DNA of 64,000 nucleotides from Xanthomonas floridensis (lineage in GTDB: Bacteria > Pseudomonadota > Gammaproteobacteria > Xanthomonadales > Xanthomonadaceae). Position 1 is the first letter of the stretch. Every line of letters begins with the position of its first letter. Positions 48,581 to 58,060 of this stretch are shown one piece after another. The translations under genes were made by a program, and so were the position numbers. Location of the stretch: contig NZ_LXNG01000023.1 of the NCBI RefSeq assembly GCF_001642575.1, forward strand, positions 241,342 through 305,341, written 5' to 3'. The notes under the pieces are model-generated. The model was given only the letters and a program-made list of their open reading frames with translations, did no database searches and was not told the DNA's origin.

Positions 48581-51500
48581 CAGATGTCCTCCACGGAGAA
48601 CATGCGCTCCAGAAACTCCGGCTCGATCTGGCGCAGCTTGAGCACGCGGGTGGCACCGCCTTCCTCGGCCGTCTGCGTCAGTACGGTGGGAATGTTGTGG
48701 TCGCCGTTGATGTAGACCACGTCAAACTCGTTGTCCGCCGGGTTGATGGCTAGCTTGTCGCAGAGCTTGCTGATGCCTTCGTAGTCCAGCACACCGCAAT
48801 CGCGCCACAGCACGAGGCAGGTCTCATTGCTGGGCAGGGTTCCAGTGACGGTGACGAAGCCGCGCTGCGGCTGGGCATCGATGTGCTTGACGCGCAGGCC
48901 GATCAGGAAATTGAAGGTTTCGACCAGATCGATCTTGCGCGGCTCGAACGCGCCCGCCGAATCCACGGCCACGTTGAGGGTGTAGTCGAAAGGTTTCTTG
49001 AAGTCGTCCACCGACAGCAGCGAGCCACGGCTTTCCACGTCCAGCAGGTAGTTGAGTAGGTAGTCGTCCTTGGCCTGTTGCGGCAGGGTGTTCAGCAGAT
49101 CGCCCTGCGCAGAAGTACGGCGCAGTTGCAGGTTATTCAGGGTATCTTCGTAGCTTTCAAGTTTGATTGCCTTCAAGCAGTGTGAAATGCCTGACGTATG
49201 AGACTTTGGCTTGCCGTCAGACCAATCAGCCGAATACACAACCTTCTGGATTCGTGGCTTAAGGACAGTCTCGAAGTACTCGCCTTGCTCAACCAAAACG
49301 TACTTACGAGATGCATCGTCGCTTTTTCCAGATGCACGGTCTCTGCGATTCAATGAAATGGTTGCGTGTGCAGTTGTACCTGATCCTGCGAAGTAGTCCA
49401 GAACAGTGAAGCTGGCTTTCCCGAAAGACTGCATCCAGAACGATTGCTCAAGCGTTTTTACGGACTTAGGGTAATCAAAGACCCCACCAAGACCGAGGTC
49501 GTCCAAGACTGCAGTACCGTTCGTACCAGCATTGAAATCCGCGCCAATCCAATTACTGAAAAGCGTCTCTCGCTTGTCCTGATGATCGATTAGCTGCTTG
49601 ACAGCCCCCCGATCAGTAATGATCAGCTCGCCGTTTGCTGCACGGTTCTTCCCTGTCTCATAAGACGATCTCCAGACGCGCTCCTCGCCACTGGTGTTGA
49701 TTGGGTAGATTCTCTGAAGACCTTCCGTCGTCGGCCCCGTCGGGTACTCAGTCCCAAGCGGCGGCGGCGGCTCTGCTCCAACAATTTTTCTAGTCGTTTG
49801 ATCGACAAGTAAAGCGTAGAAGCTACGCCAACGACCAACTCCCCCGCCTCGCGGCGCGCGGTAGTTGTTATCCGCAGTCCCGCTTCGCATGAACTGCCTG
49901 TCCTCAGTTTCGTCTTCCTTGGGAAATCCGAGATATTGAGGAGCTTCTTTGGGGGAGGCAACGATGTAATACTCATGCGTCCGAGAAAGACGTCCGCCCG
50001 ATCCCTGTGGATGATGGTTGATTACGATTGTTGAAACATCGCAGTCAGTGAAATGCTCCCTCAAACAGGAAAAAGCATTGTTGTATTCATAATCATCAAT
50101 GGCAAACCCGAACGAATACATGTCGCCGAACAGCTCCCGAGTGAACGGCAGCGTGTTAGAAATAAGTGCCAGCCAGCTTGAGTGCTCGAACTGATTCTTG
50201 TAAGCGATCTTGGAATGAACTGTGTTGTACGGCGGATCGATGTAGGTGAAGTCGATGCTTGCACGATAACGCTGCTTAGCTAGATTCAACGCCTGAAAGT
50301 TGTCACTGTTGATGATGACGCCGTCAAGGCTGTTCTCGATGTTCTCGATACTCGCCAAAAGCCGTCGCTTAAAATCGTCATCGAAGAGTGCTGTATCCAC
50401 CATGCGGAACAGCCCAACCTGCAAATCCTTCACCGTCCCCCGCGCATCACCCTCCCACACGCCAAGCTGCTTCCACTGCGACCACTGCCGCTCGTTCGCC
50501 ACGATCTCCGGCCACAGCGCCTCCGGCACCCGGTCCAGCGTGATGCAGTAGTGGCTGGAGATGACGAACTTCTTCTTCAACCACAGCTTTTTCTGGAAGT
50601 CCTCCAGCTGTGAGAGGAAGGCGATGAGTTCGAGAGCGATGGCGCGCAGGCACTGGATCATCCGAAGGTTTTTCTCGATGTCCGCGAACGCGCCTGCGTT
50701 CTGCACATCGTCGAGATGCATGACTTCGTTCTTGACGTAGAAGTCCAACTCGCGCCGGAGGAAGCCACCCAGATCCTTGTGGATGAAGTAGTCCGCTGTG
50801 TTTTTGGTTGTGTAGTCGCTCAGGTGCTTTTCCAGCAGGGTGCGCTGCGGGCTCTTCTCGGTCGGCGCGCGGCTGCCCAGGGCCAGCCAGCGGGCTTTGA
50901 CGGCGGTGTCCGCCAGCACGGCCTCTACGGCCTTGGTGACCAGCGCCTCCTGCTTGGTACCTTTGGGCTGGGCGGCATACTCGAAGCGGATGATCAGCTC
51001 TTGATTGCCGTCACTGCCCGCTACTTCCTCAACGGGCACCAGTTCCTCTTCGTATTCGTCCCCGTTTTCATCCAGTCGGGTGACGGTCTTGGCCGCCACC
51101 AGGGCAAAGCGACGCTCCTTGTCGTTGTCCTTGCGGTTGTCCTTGGCGGTGTCGGCAGCGGCGAGGCGGAAATGCACCGTGCGGCCGTCTTCGAGCTTGA
51201 AGCTGTAGTTGCTGAAGTTCTCGCCGCTCTTGGTGTAGTACTGATCCTTGTTGGCCCAGTGCAGCATCACCTCTTCGCCAGCGTAAGGGATGGCATAGGT
51301 GTCGCCCTTGTAGCGGCGCTGGCTGATGAAGTCGCCTTGCTCGTAGTAGCGGGAGAAGAAGGCCAGTAGGTGCGAGAACACGGCGTTCTCGTGTTCGCTG
51401 CTGCCTGCGGTGGCCTCCTTCAGCTTGGCGCGGAGTTCCTGCACCTTGGGCACGGCATCGGGGCTGACGCCCAAGGCTTGGGCGTTCTTTTCGGCCTCCT

Positions 51501-51720
51501 GCAGTTCAGCCTGCAATTGCTGCGCGCAGGCAGCGCTGCCTGCGGAGAGGGCAGCCTGCACCTTCTCGGCCAGGCGATTTTGCAGATAGTCGTTGATCTC
51601 ACCTGCGCGGGCATTGAGGATGCGGTAGATACCGAAGTCCAGTTCCGGGCGGTCAATCTGGAAAATCTCGCGCAGCTTGGCGACGAGCTCCTGGAATTTG
51701 GGATTCTGTTTGTTGGTCAT
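48580..51720 (-). CDS. Adenine-specific DNA methyltransferase, type III Mod-like, large form
   Basis: A 1046-residue DNA methyltransferase. Catalytic motif IV is Y-I-D-P-P-Y-N-T near residue 495 and the AdoMet motif I is D-Y-F-A-G-S-G-T-T near residue 776. This IV-before-I order marks the beta class, as in type III Mod subunits. A ~490-residue N-terminal region (with E-L-D-F-G-I-Y-R-I-L) and a ~250-residue C-terminal region are much longer than in simple Mod proteins and may carry target recognition. It starts 33 bp after the helicase gene. Both key motifs are intact. Confidence 0.88.
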   Translation of the reverse strand: MTNKQNPKFQELVAKLREIFQIDRPELDFGIYRILNARAGEINDYLQNRLAEKVQAALSAGSAACAQQLQAELQEAEKNAQALGVSPDAVPKVQELRAKLKEATAGSSEHENAVFSHLLAFFSRYYEQGDFISQRRYKGDTYAIPYAGEEVMLHWANKDQYYTKSGENFSNYSFKLEDGRTVHFRLAAADTAKDNRKDNDKERRFALVAAKTVTRLDENGDEYEEELVPVEEVAGSDGNQELIIRFEYAAQPKGTKQEALVTKAVEAVLADTAVKARWLALGSRAPTEKSPQRTLLEKHLSDYTTKNTADYFIHKDLGGFLRRELDFYVKNEVMHLDDVQNAGAFADIEKNLRMIQCLRAIALELIAFLSQLEDFQKKLWLKKKFVISSHYCITLDRVPEALWPEIVANERQWSQWKQLGVWEGDARGTVKDLQVGLFRMVDTALFDDDFKRRLLASIENIENSLDGVIINSDNFQALNLAKQRYRASIDFTYIDPPYNTVHSKIAYKNQFEHSSWLALISNTLPFTRELFGDMYSFGFAIDDYEYNNAFSCLREHFTDCDVSTIVINHHPQGSGGRLSRTHEYYIVASPKEAPQYLGFPKEDETEDRQFMRSGTADNNYRAPRGGGVGRWRSFYALLVDQTTRKIVGAEPPPPLGTEYPTGPTTEGLQRIYPINTSGEERVWRSSYETGKNRAANGELIITDRGAVKQLIDHQDKRETLFSNWIGADFNAGTNGTAVLDDLGLGGVFDYPKSVKTLEQSFWMQSFGKASFTVLDYFAGSGTTAHATISLNRRDRASGKSDDASRKYVLVEQGEYFETVLKPRIQKVVYSADWSDGKPKSHTSGISHCLKAIKLESYEDTLNNLQLRRTSAQGDLLNTLPQQAKDDYLLNYLLDVESRGSLLSVDDFKKPFDYTLNVAVDSAGAFEPRKIDLVETFNFLIGLRVKHIDAQPQRGFVTVTGTLPSNETCLVLWRDCGVLDYEGISKLCDKLAINPADNEFDVVYINGDHNIPTVLTQTAEEGGATRVLKLRQIEPEFLERMFSVEDI

Positions 51721-51753
51721 GGTTTGCCCTGATCTCGGGAAGCTTGAATCGGG

Positions 51754-54681
51754 TTAGATCACCTGCCAGCGCACGCTGAACAGGGTCTCGTTGCTTGTTT
51801 TTTCTTGCAGGCGCCGCTGGAGCGATGCAATCAGTTCGTCGCGCTTTGCGATGATCTCGTCCTCGACGGCGAAAATTTCTTGCCGCAGGCGGCGCTGCTT
51901 GCGCTCCAGATCGGACAGTTCGCGCTGGATGCCTTCCTGTTTCTGCAAGGTGGCGGCCTTGCGGGCGTCGCGCTTCAACTGGGCGATGCGCGCCTTGGTG
52001 TTCTTCAAGGCTTCCTCTGCCGCCAGCAGCTTGTCGTCGGCCCAGCGTTCCAGCTTGTCGCGTTCTTCATCGAACAGGCGCTGGTTAGCTTCCAGCAGTT
52101 GTGCAACGGTGGCGGCGACCGCGCGCTGGCTGTTGGCCAGCAGGGCCTCAGGCACAGCGGTGCTCAGAGGAGTGGGCTTGCCTGCTGCTGGAATGGCCAT
52201 CAGCTTTTCGCAGGTTTCCTGATCCAGCACCTGATTATCGTCAGTGAGGCCGGAGAACAGCAGCGCCTCGGTCGTCTCGAAGGCGGCGACTTCCAGCCGG
52301 GCCAGCGTCAACCAGCCGGACATGCCGCGCAGTCTCTCGATGACGGAAACGCGCGCGCCGTGTTTGCCGTAGTCAAGTTTCAATGTGGCGACGGGCGTGG
52401 CTGCGTTCAGGCTGGCATCAATGCTCCATTCCCCCAGCGGGTGGCTGAGGCGGTAGGCGTGCGCCAGCATGTCCGGCTGCGCCGCACCACGAATGAGCTG
52501 ATAGCGGCCTGCGGCGATTCCGGTTGGCGGCGCGCCCAGAGAGAACGCGTAGGACTGCTCGTCGAAGCGCGCGCGGCCGTCCAGTGCAAAGCGGGTGACA
52601 CCCCAGAACCAGCGCCCCAGCTTGTCGAGCCGCGCTTCGGCGTCTTGAAGACGCAGTTTGAGGCGGTCGTGAACGTCCTCGTCGAAGTTCTCCAGCAGTT
52701 GGGACTGGGTGTCTTTGACGCGGTCGGCGATGACTTCTTCCAGCTCCGCTTGCAGCGCGTTGAAGGCAGCTTCGATCTGCTCGGGCTGGCGGCAGGTGTC
52801 GTAGATCTGAAGGATGCGTTTCTCGAAGTCGAGGCCGCCTTCAATGCGGCCCAGCACTTCATCGCTCGCACCGAACACGCCAGAGAAAAGGTTGAATTTC
52901 TCAGTGAGCAGTTCCAGCACGCGCTGGTCAGCCTGGTTGCGAGTGTTGAGGAAGTTGATGACCACCACATCAAAGCGCTGGCCGTAACGGTGACAGCGGC
53001 CAATGCGCTGCTCGACGCGCTGCGGGTTCCACGGCAGGTCGTAATTGATGATCAGCGCGCAGAACTGCAGGTTGACACCTTCGGCAGCCGCTTCAGTGGC
53101 GATCATGATTTCCGCGCCGGTGCCGTCGTCCTTGCGGAAGTGGTCGATCAGCGCGGTGCGCCGATCGACTTGCGGCGAGCCGGTGACGCGATCCGTGCCT
53201 TTGTACTCTTCCAGCCAGCGCTGGTAGATAGCGGTGGAGTCTTCATGATTGTTGGTGCCGCTGAACAGCACCAGCTTGTCCGCCTGGCCGTTGGCGGAGA
53301 GAAAGCGGTGTAGGTACTCCTGAGTGCGCTTGGACTCTGTAAAGATGATGGCTTTGCGCGGCGCGCGCAGCTCGGCCATCTTGCTGAAGCCCAAGCCGAG
53401 CGCCTTCAGTAGCGCCTGCGCCTTGGTGTCGGTTTGCAGCGCTTGTGCGGCATCGACGAACTCGGTCAGGTCCGCGATCTCGGCGCTAATTGCTGCACGG
53501 ACAGCATGAGCATCTTTCGCAGCGCCCGTCTTATCGTCTTCCGCTGGCGCAAGCGTAGGAGCTTCGGTGTCCTCGTCGGCCTCGCTGTCTTCCTCTTCCA
53601 GATAGTCCTGCTCCAGGTCGTCCTCGGCAATGAGTTGTTCAACCAGTTGGCTACCGTCTTCTTCCGTTTTGTCTGCCGTGAGCAAGCCCTGCAGGCGCTC
53701 GCGGATGGTGACCAACGTTGCTGCGACGGCGTGCGAACTGGATGCCAGCAGCTTGCGCAAGATCAGAGCCGTGAGATGGCGCTGCTGTTTAGGCAGTGCG
53801 TAAGAGTCCTCCTTTTGCAGAAATGCCGAGATGCGCTCGTACAGCGCCTGCTCACCGTCAGTGGGGTTGAACGGCTGGGTGAGGGCCTTGCGCTCGGTGT
53901 ATTTGATGTACTCCAGCACGTCGCGGCGCAGTGTGCGTTTGGCGAAACTGGCAAGACGCTCACGGAGCTCGTCCAGGCCCGTCCTGCTGTTCATGAACTG
54001 CTTGCGGAAAGCCGTCTCGTCGCCGAACAGGTGCTCGTCGATCAGCGTGGACAGGCCGTACAGCTCCATCAGCGAGTTCTGCAGCGGCGTGGCGGTGAGT
54101 AGCAGCTTCTTGCGGCCTTGCAGTGCGCGCTTGAGCGCCTGCCCCGTGCGATTGCTGGCGCGGTGCGCGTTGCGCAGCTTGTGCGCTTCGTCAATGACCA
54201 CCACGTCCCAGGGCACGGCACACAGCTCGGCTTCCAGCTTGGCGGCGAACTGGTAGGACATGATCACGACCGCCTTGCCAACCAACCTTTGCAGGGTGGC
54301 AAGCATGTCGCCAGCGGACTGCTTGCGCAGAGAAACGGCATCCACCACGGTAGTGGGCACGGCAAACTTGTCGTGCAGCTCCTGCGCCCACTGCTTGCGC
54401 AGGCTTGCCGGGCAGATGACCAGGAGCCGACGACGGCGCTCAGCCCAGTACTGGCAAACCACCAGCGCGGCTTCGATGGTCTTGCCCAGACCCACCTCGT
54501 CAGCTAGCAGTACACCTTCCTGCAATGGATTCCGAAGGGCGAACAGCGCCGCCTCGATCTGATGCGGGTTCAGATCGACGCTGGCATCAAACAGCGATTG
54601 GGAGAGGCGATATACGCCATCGGCGGCGTGCCGCCGCGTCAGCTCGTGGGCGTAGTACTTGGCGTGGTAGGCGGAGATCAA
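51754..54681 (-). CDS. SNF2-family helicase of the defence operon
   Basis: A 975-residue SNF2/RapA-like DNA translocase. Motif I D-E-V-G-L-G-K-T at 61-68, motif II D-E-A-H at 164-167, and motif VI Q-R-I-G-R-C-H-R-Y-G-Q near 555-565. An acidic insert lies at about 347-387 and a long coiled coil at about 860-965. The start is TTG at 54681; no other start codon lies early enough to keep motif I, and GGAGGG precedes it at good distance. It overlaps the HTH stop by four bases (TTGA), suggesting coupling. Confidence 0.9.
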   Translation of the reverse strand: MISAYHAKYYAHELTRRHAADGVYRLSQSLFDASVDLNPHQIEAALFALRNPLQEGVLLADEVGLGKTIEAALVVCQYWAERRRRLLVICPASLRKQWAQELHDKFAVPTTVVDAVSLRKQSAGDMLATLQRLVGKAVVIMSYQFAAKLEAELCAVPWDVVVIDEAHKLRNAHRASNRTGQALKRALQGRKKLLLTATPLQNSLMELYGLSTLIDEHLFGDETAFRKQFMNSRTGLDELRERLASFAKRTLRRDVLEYIKYTERKALTQPFNPTDGEQALYERISAFLQKEDSYALPKQQRHLTALILRKLLASSSHAVAATLVTIRERLQGLLTADKTEEDGSQLVEQLIAEDDLEQDYLEEEDSEADEDTEAPTLAPAEDDKTGAAKDAHAVRAAISAEIADLTEFVDAAQALQTDTKAQALLKALGLGFSKMAELRAPRKAIIFTESKRTQEYLHRFLSANGQADKLVLFSGTNNHEDSTAIYQRWLEEYKGTDRVTGSPQVDRRTALIDHFRKDDGTGAEIMIATEAAAEGVNLQFCALIINYDLPWNPQRVEQRIGRCHRYGQRFDVVVINFLNTRNQADQRVLELLTEKFNLFSGVFGASDEVLGRIEGGLDFEKRILQIYDTCRQPEQIEAAFNALQAELEEVIADRVKDTQSQLLENFDEDVHDRLKLRLQDAEARLDKLGRWFWGVTRFALDGRARFDEQSYAFSLGAPPTGIAAGRYQLIRGAAQPDMLAHAYRLSHPLGEWSIDASLNAATPVATLKLDYGKHGARVSVIERLRGMSGWLTLARLEVAAFETTEALLFSGLTDDNQVLDQETCEKLMAIPAAGKPTPLSTAVPEALLANSQRAVAATVAQLLEANQRLFDEERDKLERWADDKLLAAEEALKNTKARIAQLKRDARKAATLQKQEGIQRELSDLERKQRRLRQEIFAVEDEIIAKRDELIASLQRRLQEKTSNETLFSVRWQVI

Positions 54682-54893
54682 TCCGTGCCCTCCGACATCT
54701 TGGATTGATCGGCAATCCAGCCATCAATGTCGGCCTGCCGGAAGCGCCAGCTGCCACCCACTTTGAATGCGGGGATCTGCTTGGCAGCCGCCAATCTGTA
54801 GATCGTCCGCTCTGTGACCTTCAGGTACTCGGCGACTGCCTTGATCGTCAGGATTCCGCTCTCGCTGATGTTCTCGGGCATCGAAAGGGCCAT
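54678..54893 (-). CDS. Excisionase/MerR-type helix-turn-helix protein
   Basis: About 71 residues from ATG 54893 (a GTG at 54956 would give 92). It is an AlpA/excisionase-like domain: L-T-I-K-A-V-A-E-Y-L-K-V-T-E-R-T-I-Y-R, then F-K-V-G-G-S-W-R-F and a wing with D-I-D-G-W-I. It is the first gene of the defence operon and ends inside the helicase start. A likely regulator of the operon. Start choice is uncertain because no clear ribosome site was seen. Confidence 0.82.
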   Translation of the reverse strand: MALSMPENISESGILTIKAVAEYLKVTERTIYRLAAAKQIPAFKVGGSWRFRQADIDGWIADQSKMSEGTD

Positions 54894-54950
54894 TTTACGA
54901 ACAGGAAAATCAAGACAGGATAGTGCAAAATTTTCCAAACGGCGACGTAA

Positions 54951-54966
54951 ATTCACTTAGGTGAAT
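54951..54966. promoter_or_regulatory. Candidate operator upstream of the HTH gene
   Basis: A perfect inverted repeat ATTCAC-ttag-GTGAAT, 58 bp upstream of the ATG at 54893. It could be the site for autoregulation by the HTH protein. If the GTG start at 54956 is used the repeat overlaps it. Confidence 0.4.
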
Positions 54967-55131
54967 GAGCACTACCCCCGCTTTCGCCCAAAAAAATTTC
55001 GGCTAGCCCCAGTCTCTATTGACTTTGTGCAATCCTCGCGGAGCACTTCCAGCAACCGACTGCGACCTAGCGTTAATGCGTCACCATGGACAACGCATTT
55101 GCTTCTTCATGTGCCATCTTCTAGAGATGAA

Positions 55132-55155
55132 AACGCCCGGCGATCGCCGGGCGTT
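55132..55155 (-). terminator. Hairpin after the DUF932 pseudogene
   Basis: AACGCCCGGCGA-TCGCCGGGCGTT is a perfect 12-bp palindrome, followed on the minus strand by TTC. It lies 28 bp after the DUF932 stop and before the defence operon promoter region. The rest of 54967-55182 shows no gene. Confidence 0.7.
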
Positions 55156-55182
55156 ATGCCGTGCTGGTCGAGGACAGGAACC

Positions 55183-56128
55183 TCAGGGCACCATTTCTAA
55201 GACGCTTTCCCAAGCCTTCTGCTTAATTTGCGCACCTTGCCCGAACCACGCTGCTTCAAGACGGTGGTCGTCGCTGCGTGCGCTGCGGTGGTGGTCCACG
55301 AACTCCGTAACGCTATTGAGCAGGCCCCAGGCGGTGCCTCGACTGGAGGCCAGCATCGCACCACGTCCACCGCCTTCGTACAAGGCCCGGGCGTTCGCCA
55401 ATGCCTGCTCGTTGATCACGGTCGCCTTGCCGTCCGCAACCGAGTAGGTCAGCACGCGACGCAACAGTCCCTCCACCGAGTCTGGATCCACTGGGCATGC
55501 GGCGAGCGCCTTCATCCTGGCGACAAAGCCATCCCAGGCCGAAACGGTGATACCGAGCTGCCGCTTGACCGCGTCTGCGTCGAAACGGCTGCGATGCGGC
55601 ACCTTGATTGCACCGCTGGCACCACCCAGCGCAATCCGCAACGTGTTGTTGCAGACCACTCGCACCGATGTGAACTGTGCGGTGGTAGCGAGCGTCCCGT
55701 CACACGCCGTGGCCAGTAGCAGGTATCCGTCCACGCGGTCGCGCCCCTTGAGAACGGTGCTCTGCCCGGTCTCGCCAGTGCCCAAAACTTGCGGCCTTCC
55801 CGGAGCACGCCGGCCGTCTCAAGCTCGAAGCCGCTTTGTGCCGTCAGGTCGCGGTAGAACTCCAGGACTTCCCCCGGCTGCACTACCTTGAAGCGCTTAC
55901 TGACCACGGCCAGCGGCGCCTTCGTGTCCGAGCGGTACAGCACCTTCTGCTCGGGGAAGGCGTTGATGATGCCCACATTGTTGCTGCCGGTGATGTAGCG
56001 CACATCGGACTCTTCGACCTCCCAGTCCATACCGGCCTGCTCCTTCCAGACCTCGATCGGCTGGTGGGGTGCAAGTTTGTTACCCAGGCCATGCCACGGC
56101 TTCTCGCCGGCGTAGGCCATAGATTGAA
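55183..56128 (-). pseudogene. DUF932 (YfjQ-like) gene, frameshifted and cut by an IS
   Basis: This is a close copy of the intact DUF932 gene at 61879-62832. The first part (M-A-Y-A-G-E-K-P-W-H-G-L-G-N) runs to R-K-F-W-A-L-A-R; then the frame changes and the homologous sequence continues as T-V-L-K-G-R-D-R-V-D-G-Y-L-L in the next frame. Comparison with the intact copy indicates loss of a single base near 55770. An IS5-family element is inserted just upstream of the M-A-Y codons, separating the gene from its promoter and first few codons. Both changes should inactivate it. Confidence 0.88.
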
Positions 56129-56132
56129 CTAG

Positions 56133-56944
56133 GGCCTGTTAACACTAATGGCCCGAGCGATTAAACTGTCGGGCATGGAGATCACGCCAGCACAATTTTC
56201 TCTAATCGAACACTGCCTGCCGGCGCAGCGCGGCAATGTCAGCATGACCAACCTGCAAGTGGTCAACGCCATCCTTTACGTTGCCGAGTATGGCTGCAAA
56301 TGGCGCGGCCTACCCAAGCGCTTTGGCAACTGGCACACGGTGTACACACGCATGAACCGTTGGGCCAAGGCGGGTGTGCTGGACCGGATGTTCGCCCAAT
56401 TGCAGAAGTCCCAGATCGTGCGCATCAAAATCGAAGCAGTCTCGCTGGACTCCACCAGCGTCAAGGTCCATCCCGATGGCACGGGCGCATTAAAAAAAAC
56501 GGCCCGCAGGCCGTCGGCAAGTCCCGCGGTGGATGGAACACCAAGATTCATATGGTTGCCGCAGATGCTCGAACAGCCATCACCTTTGGACTGACGCCTG
56601 GCAACGTGCATGATGCACCTGCAGGCCGCGCGTTGCTTGAACACTTGGGGCCAGTGGAGCGGCCGATTCAGTTGTTGATGGACCGTGCTTACGAAGGCAA
56701 CGAAACCCGCCAGTTGGCGCTCGATCTTGGCTTCGTGCCGGTGGTCCCGCCGAAATCCAATCGGGTCGAGCCTTGGGAGTACAACCGGGAGATGTACAAG
56801 CGGCGCAACGAAGTGGAGAGACTGTTCCGTCGCTTGAAAGGCTACCGCCGGATTTTCTCGCGCTTCGAGAAGCTGGATGTCATGTTTCTTGGATTCCTCA
56901 GCTTCGTCCTAGTCGTTGATGGGCTTCGGATGTGTTAACAGGCC
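56133..56944 (+). mobile_element. IS5-family insertion sequence, complete, 812 bp
   Basis: Terminal inverted repeats GGCCTGTTAACAC (56133-56145) and GTGTTAACAGGCC (56932-56944) are perfect. CTAG lies on both sides (56129-56132 and 56945-56948) as a 4-bp target duplication matching the YTAR target of IS5 relatives. The element carries one frameshifted transposase. The intact ends, target repeat and open frames suggest recent insertion. Confidence 0.92.
56148..56938 (+). CDS. IS5-family transposase, made by -1 frameshifting
   Basis: Two overlapping frames encode a DDE transposase. The first starts at 56148 (M-A-R-A-I-K-L-S-G-M-E-I-T) and carries the first Asp in S-L-D-S-T-S-V-K-V-H. At an A8 run (56492-56499) ribosomes would shift -1 into the second frame, which carries the second Asp in L-M-D-R-A-Y-E-G and the Glu in R-N-E-V-E-R-L-F-R-R-L-K, ending at 56938. 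Such A-tract frameshifting is usual in this IS group. Confidence 0.9.
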
Positions 56945-56948
56945 CTAG

Positions 56949-57564
56949 ATAGACCAGGCGCATCCGAAGGCCTCGCCCCTGCGCCAACCAGCTCACCTGG
57001 AAATTCTCACCGGATCCCGCGTGTCGGGCTGAAAAGCGCGCGCCAAGCCAAGGGCTGACGCATGAGATGCACTAGGGACGCCGATGTAAAAGCACTCCTG
57101 CTCATCGGCACGTCCCTTGCTCATCCAGCGAAATACCGGAACCCGCCCGGGAGACCATGCCGTACCCCCGCCCACCTTCGAAGCTCCCCAGAACATGCAG
57201 AAAGATGCATGCGGGCAAGCCGCGGACCAGGCCCCCGACACTGGACCGTTCTGCCATCCGGCCGACCACGACCGGCGAGGCCGAGAACCCGAGCATGTGC
57301 TGGCTCGTCTACGACGGTCCGGCGCCAGCGCGGAAACGCCATCAATTGGGCCGGGTTGGGGCGGCAAGTTGGTTCCTCGGCAGGGGATACACCACTGGAT
57401 CCGCGCTTGGCAGCAAGCGCCGGGCTGATGCCTGGGTCCAGGGGTCAATTTCCCCAACCCTTTTTCCCGTGATCGCGGTTTTCCGGTCCTTATACGCCGC
57501 CCCAGAAAACGCGCATCGTTCCGGCAGGCAGGCAAGGGGCCTGTCGCTGCACCGAGATCGCGTT
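56949..57564. other. Gene-free interval upstream of the AlpA-like gene
   Basis: About 615 bp. Open frames on both strands lack ribosome sites and recognisable domains. The left 60 bp should be the former upstream region of the DUF932 gene before the IS inserted. Confidence 0.45.
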
Positions 57565-57852
57565 ATGAACCTTCGCTACAACCGTTCGACCCATACGAAC
57601 CATTCGCAAAATACCGAAACGGGGGGCGTCGTGCCCCCGCCTACGCGCTCCAAGCGAGTCATCCGCAAGAAGGACCTGGCGAAGAAGCTCTCGTGCTCCG
57701 AGAGCACCATCGATAACCGCCTGAATCCGTCGAGCCGCTGGTATGACGAAACGTTCCCTCGACCCGTTCCCTTGGGTGCTGGCGGCTCGCGCAGTTCCGC
57801 TAAGGGTTGGATCGAATACGTCGTGGACGAGTGGCTGGAAAGCCGCATCTAA
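57565..57852 (+). CDS. AlpA-like DNA-binding protein
   Basis: A 95-residue protein; the ATG at 57565 is chosen since upstream in-frame sequence looks non-coding. The helix-turn-helix segment is K-K-D-L-A-K-K-L-S-C-S-E-S-T-I-D-N-R-L, followed by F-P-R-P-V-P-L-G, the pattern of AlpA/prophage regulators that switch on excision genes. It precedes the Gp2-like gene, like alpA in CP4-type islands. Confidence 0.78.
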   Translation: MNLRYNRSTHTNHSQNTETGGVVPPPTRSKRVIRKKDLAKKLSCSESTIDNRLNPSSRWYDETFPRPVPLGAGGSRSSAKGWIEYVVDEWLESRI

Positions 57853-57939
57853 ATTCCCCGCCACACGTAACGACCTCACTAAGTCGACGAAGCAACTCAG
57901 CACACAAAGACCCAAAGGATCTGAGGTTTTTTAGTTTCT

Positions 57940-58050
57940 ATAAACGGAGAATCAGGCTATCGATCGCGCCTGAATTACGGTTTATATCCTATTATATTAA
58001 ATTAGATTAACTAATTAATTTAATATTCAATCAATCAGCACATGACAGCG
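57940..58050. other. Strongly AT-rich segment before the Gp2-like gene
   Basis: Between the AlpA-like and Gp2-like genes the sequence becomes almost only A and T (57975-58045), with an imperfect palindrome ATTAAATTAG/CTAATTAATTTAAT around 57996-58024. This stands out in the GC-rich surroundings. It may be a promoter region or the unwinding part of a replication origin. Confidence 0.55.
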
Positions 58051-58060
58051 AGGAATTCAC

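Noticed and set aside
43285..54893. Assignment of the defence operon to BREX or DISARM
   Set aside because: No PglZ, BrxC, DUF1998 (DrmB) or PLD (DrmC) gene is present; a SNF2 helicase with a methyltransferase alone is not enough for either name.
56993..57535. 180-codon minus-strand frame between the IS and the AlpA-like gene
   Set aside because: No start signal or domain, composition like the neighbouring non-coding sequence, and frames on the other strand are equally open.
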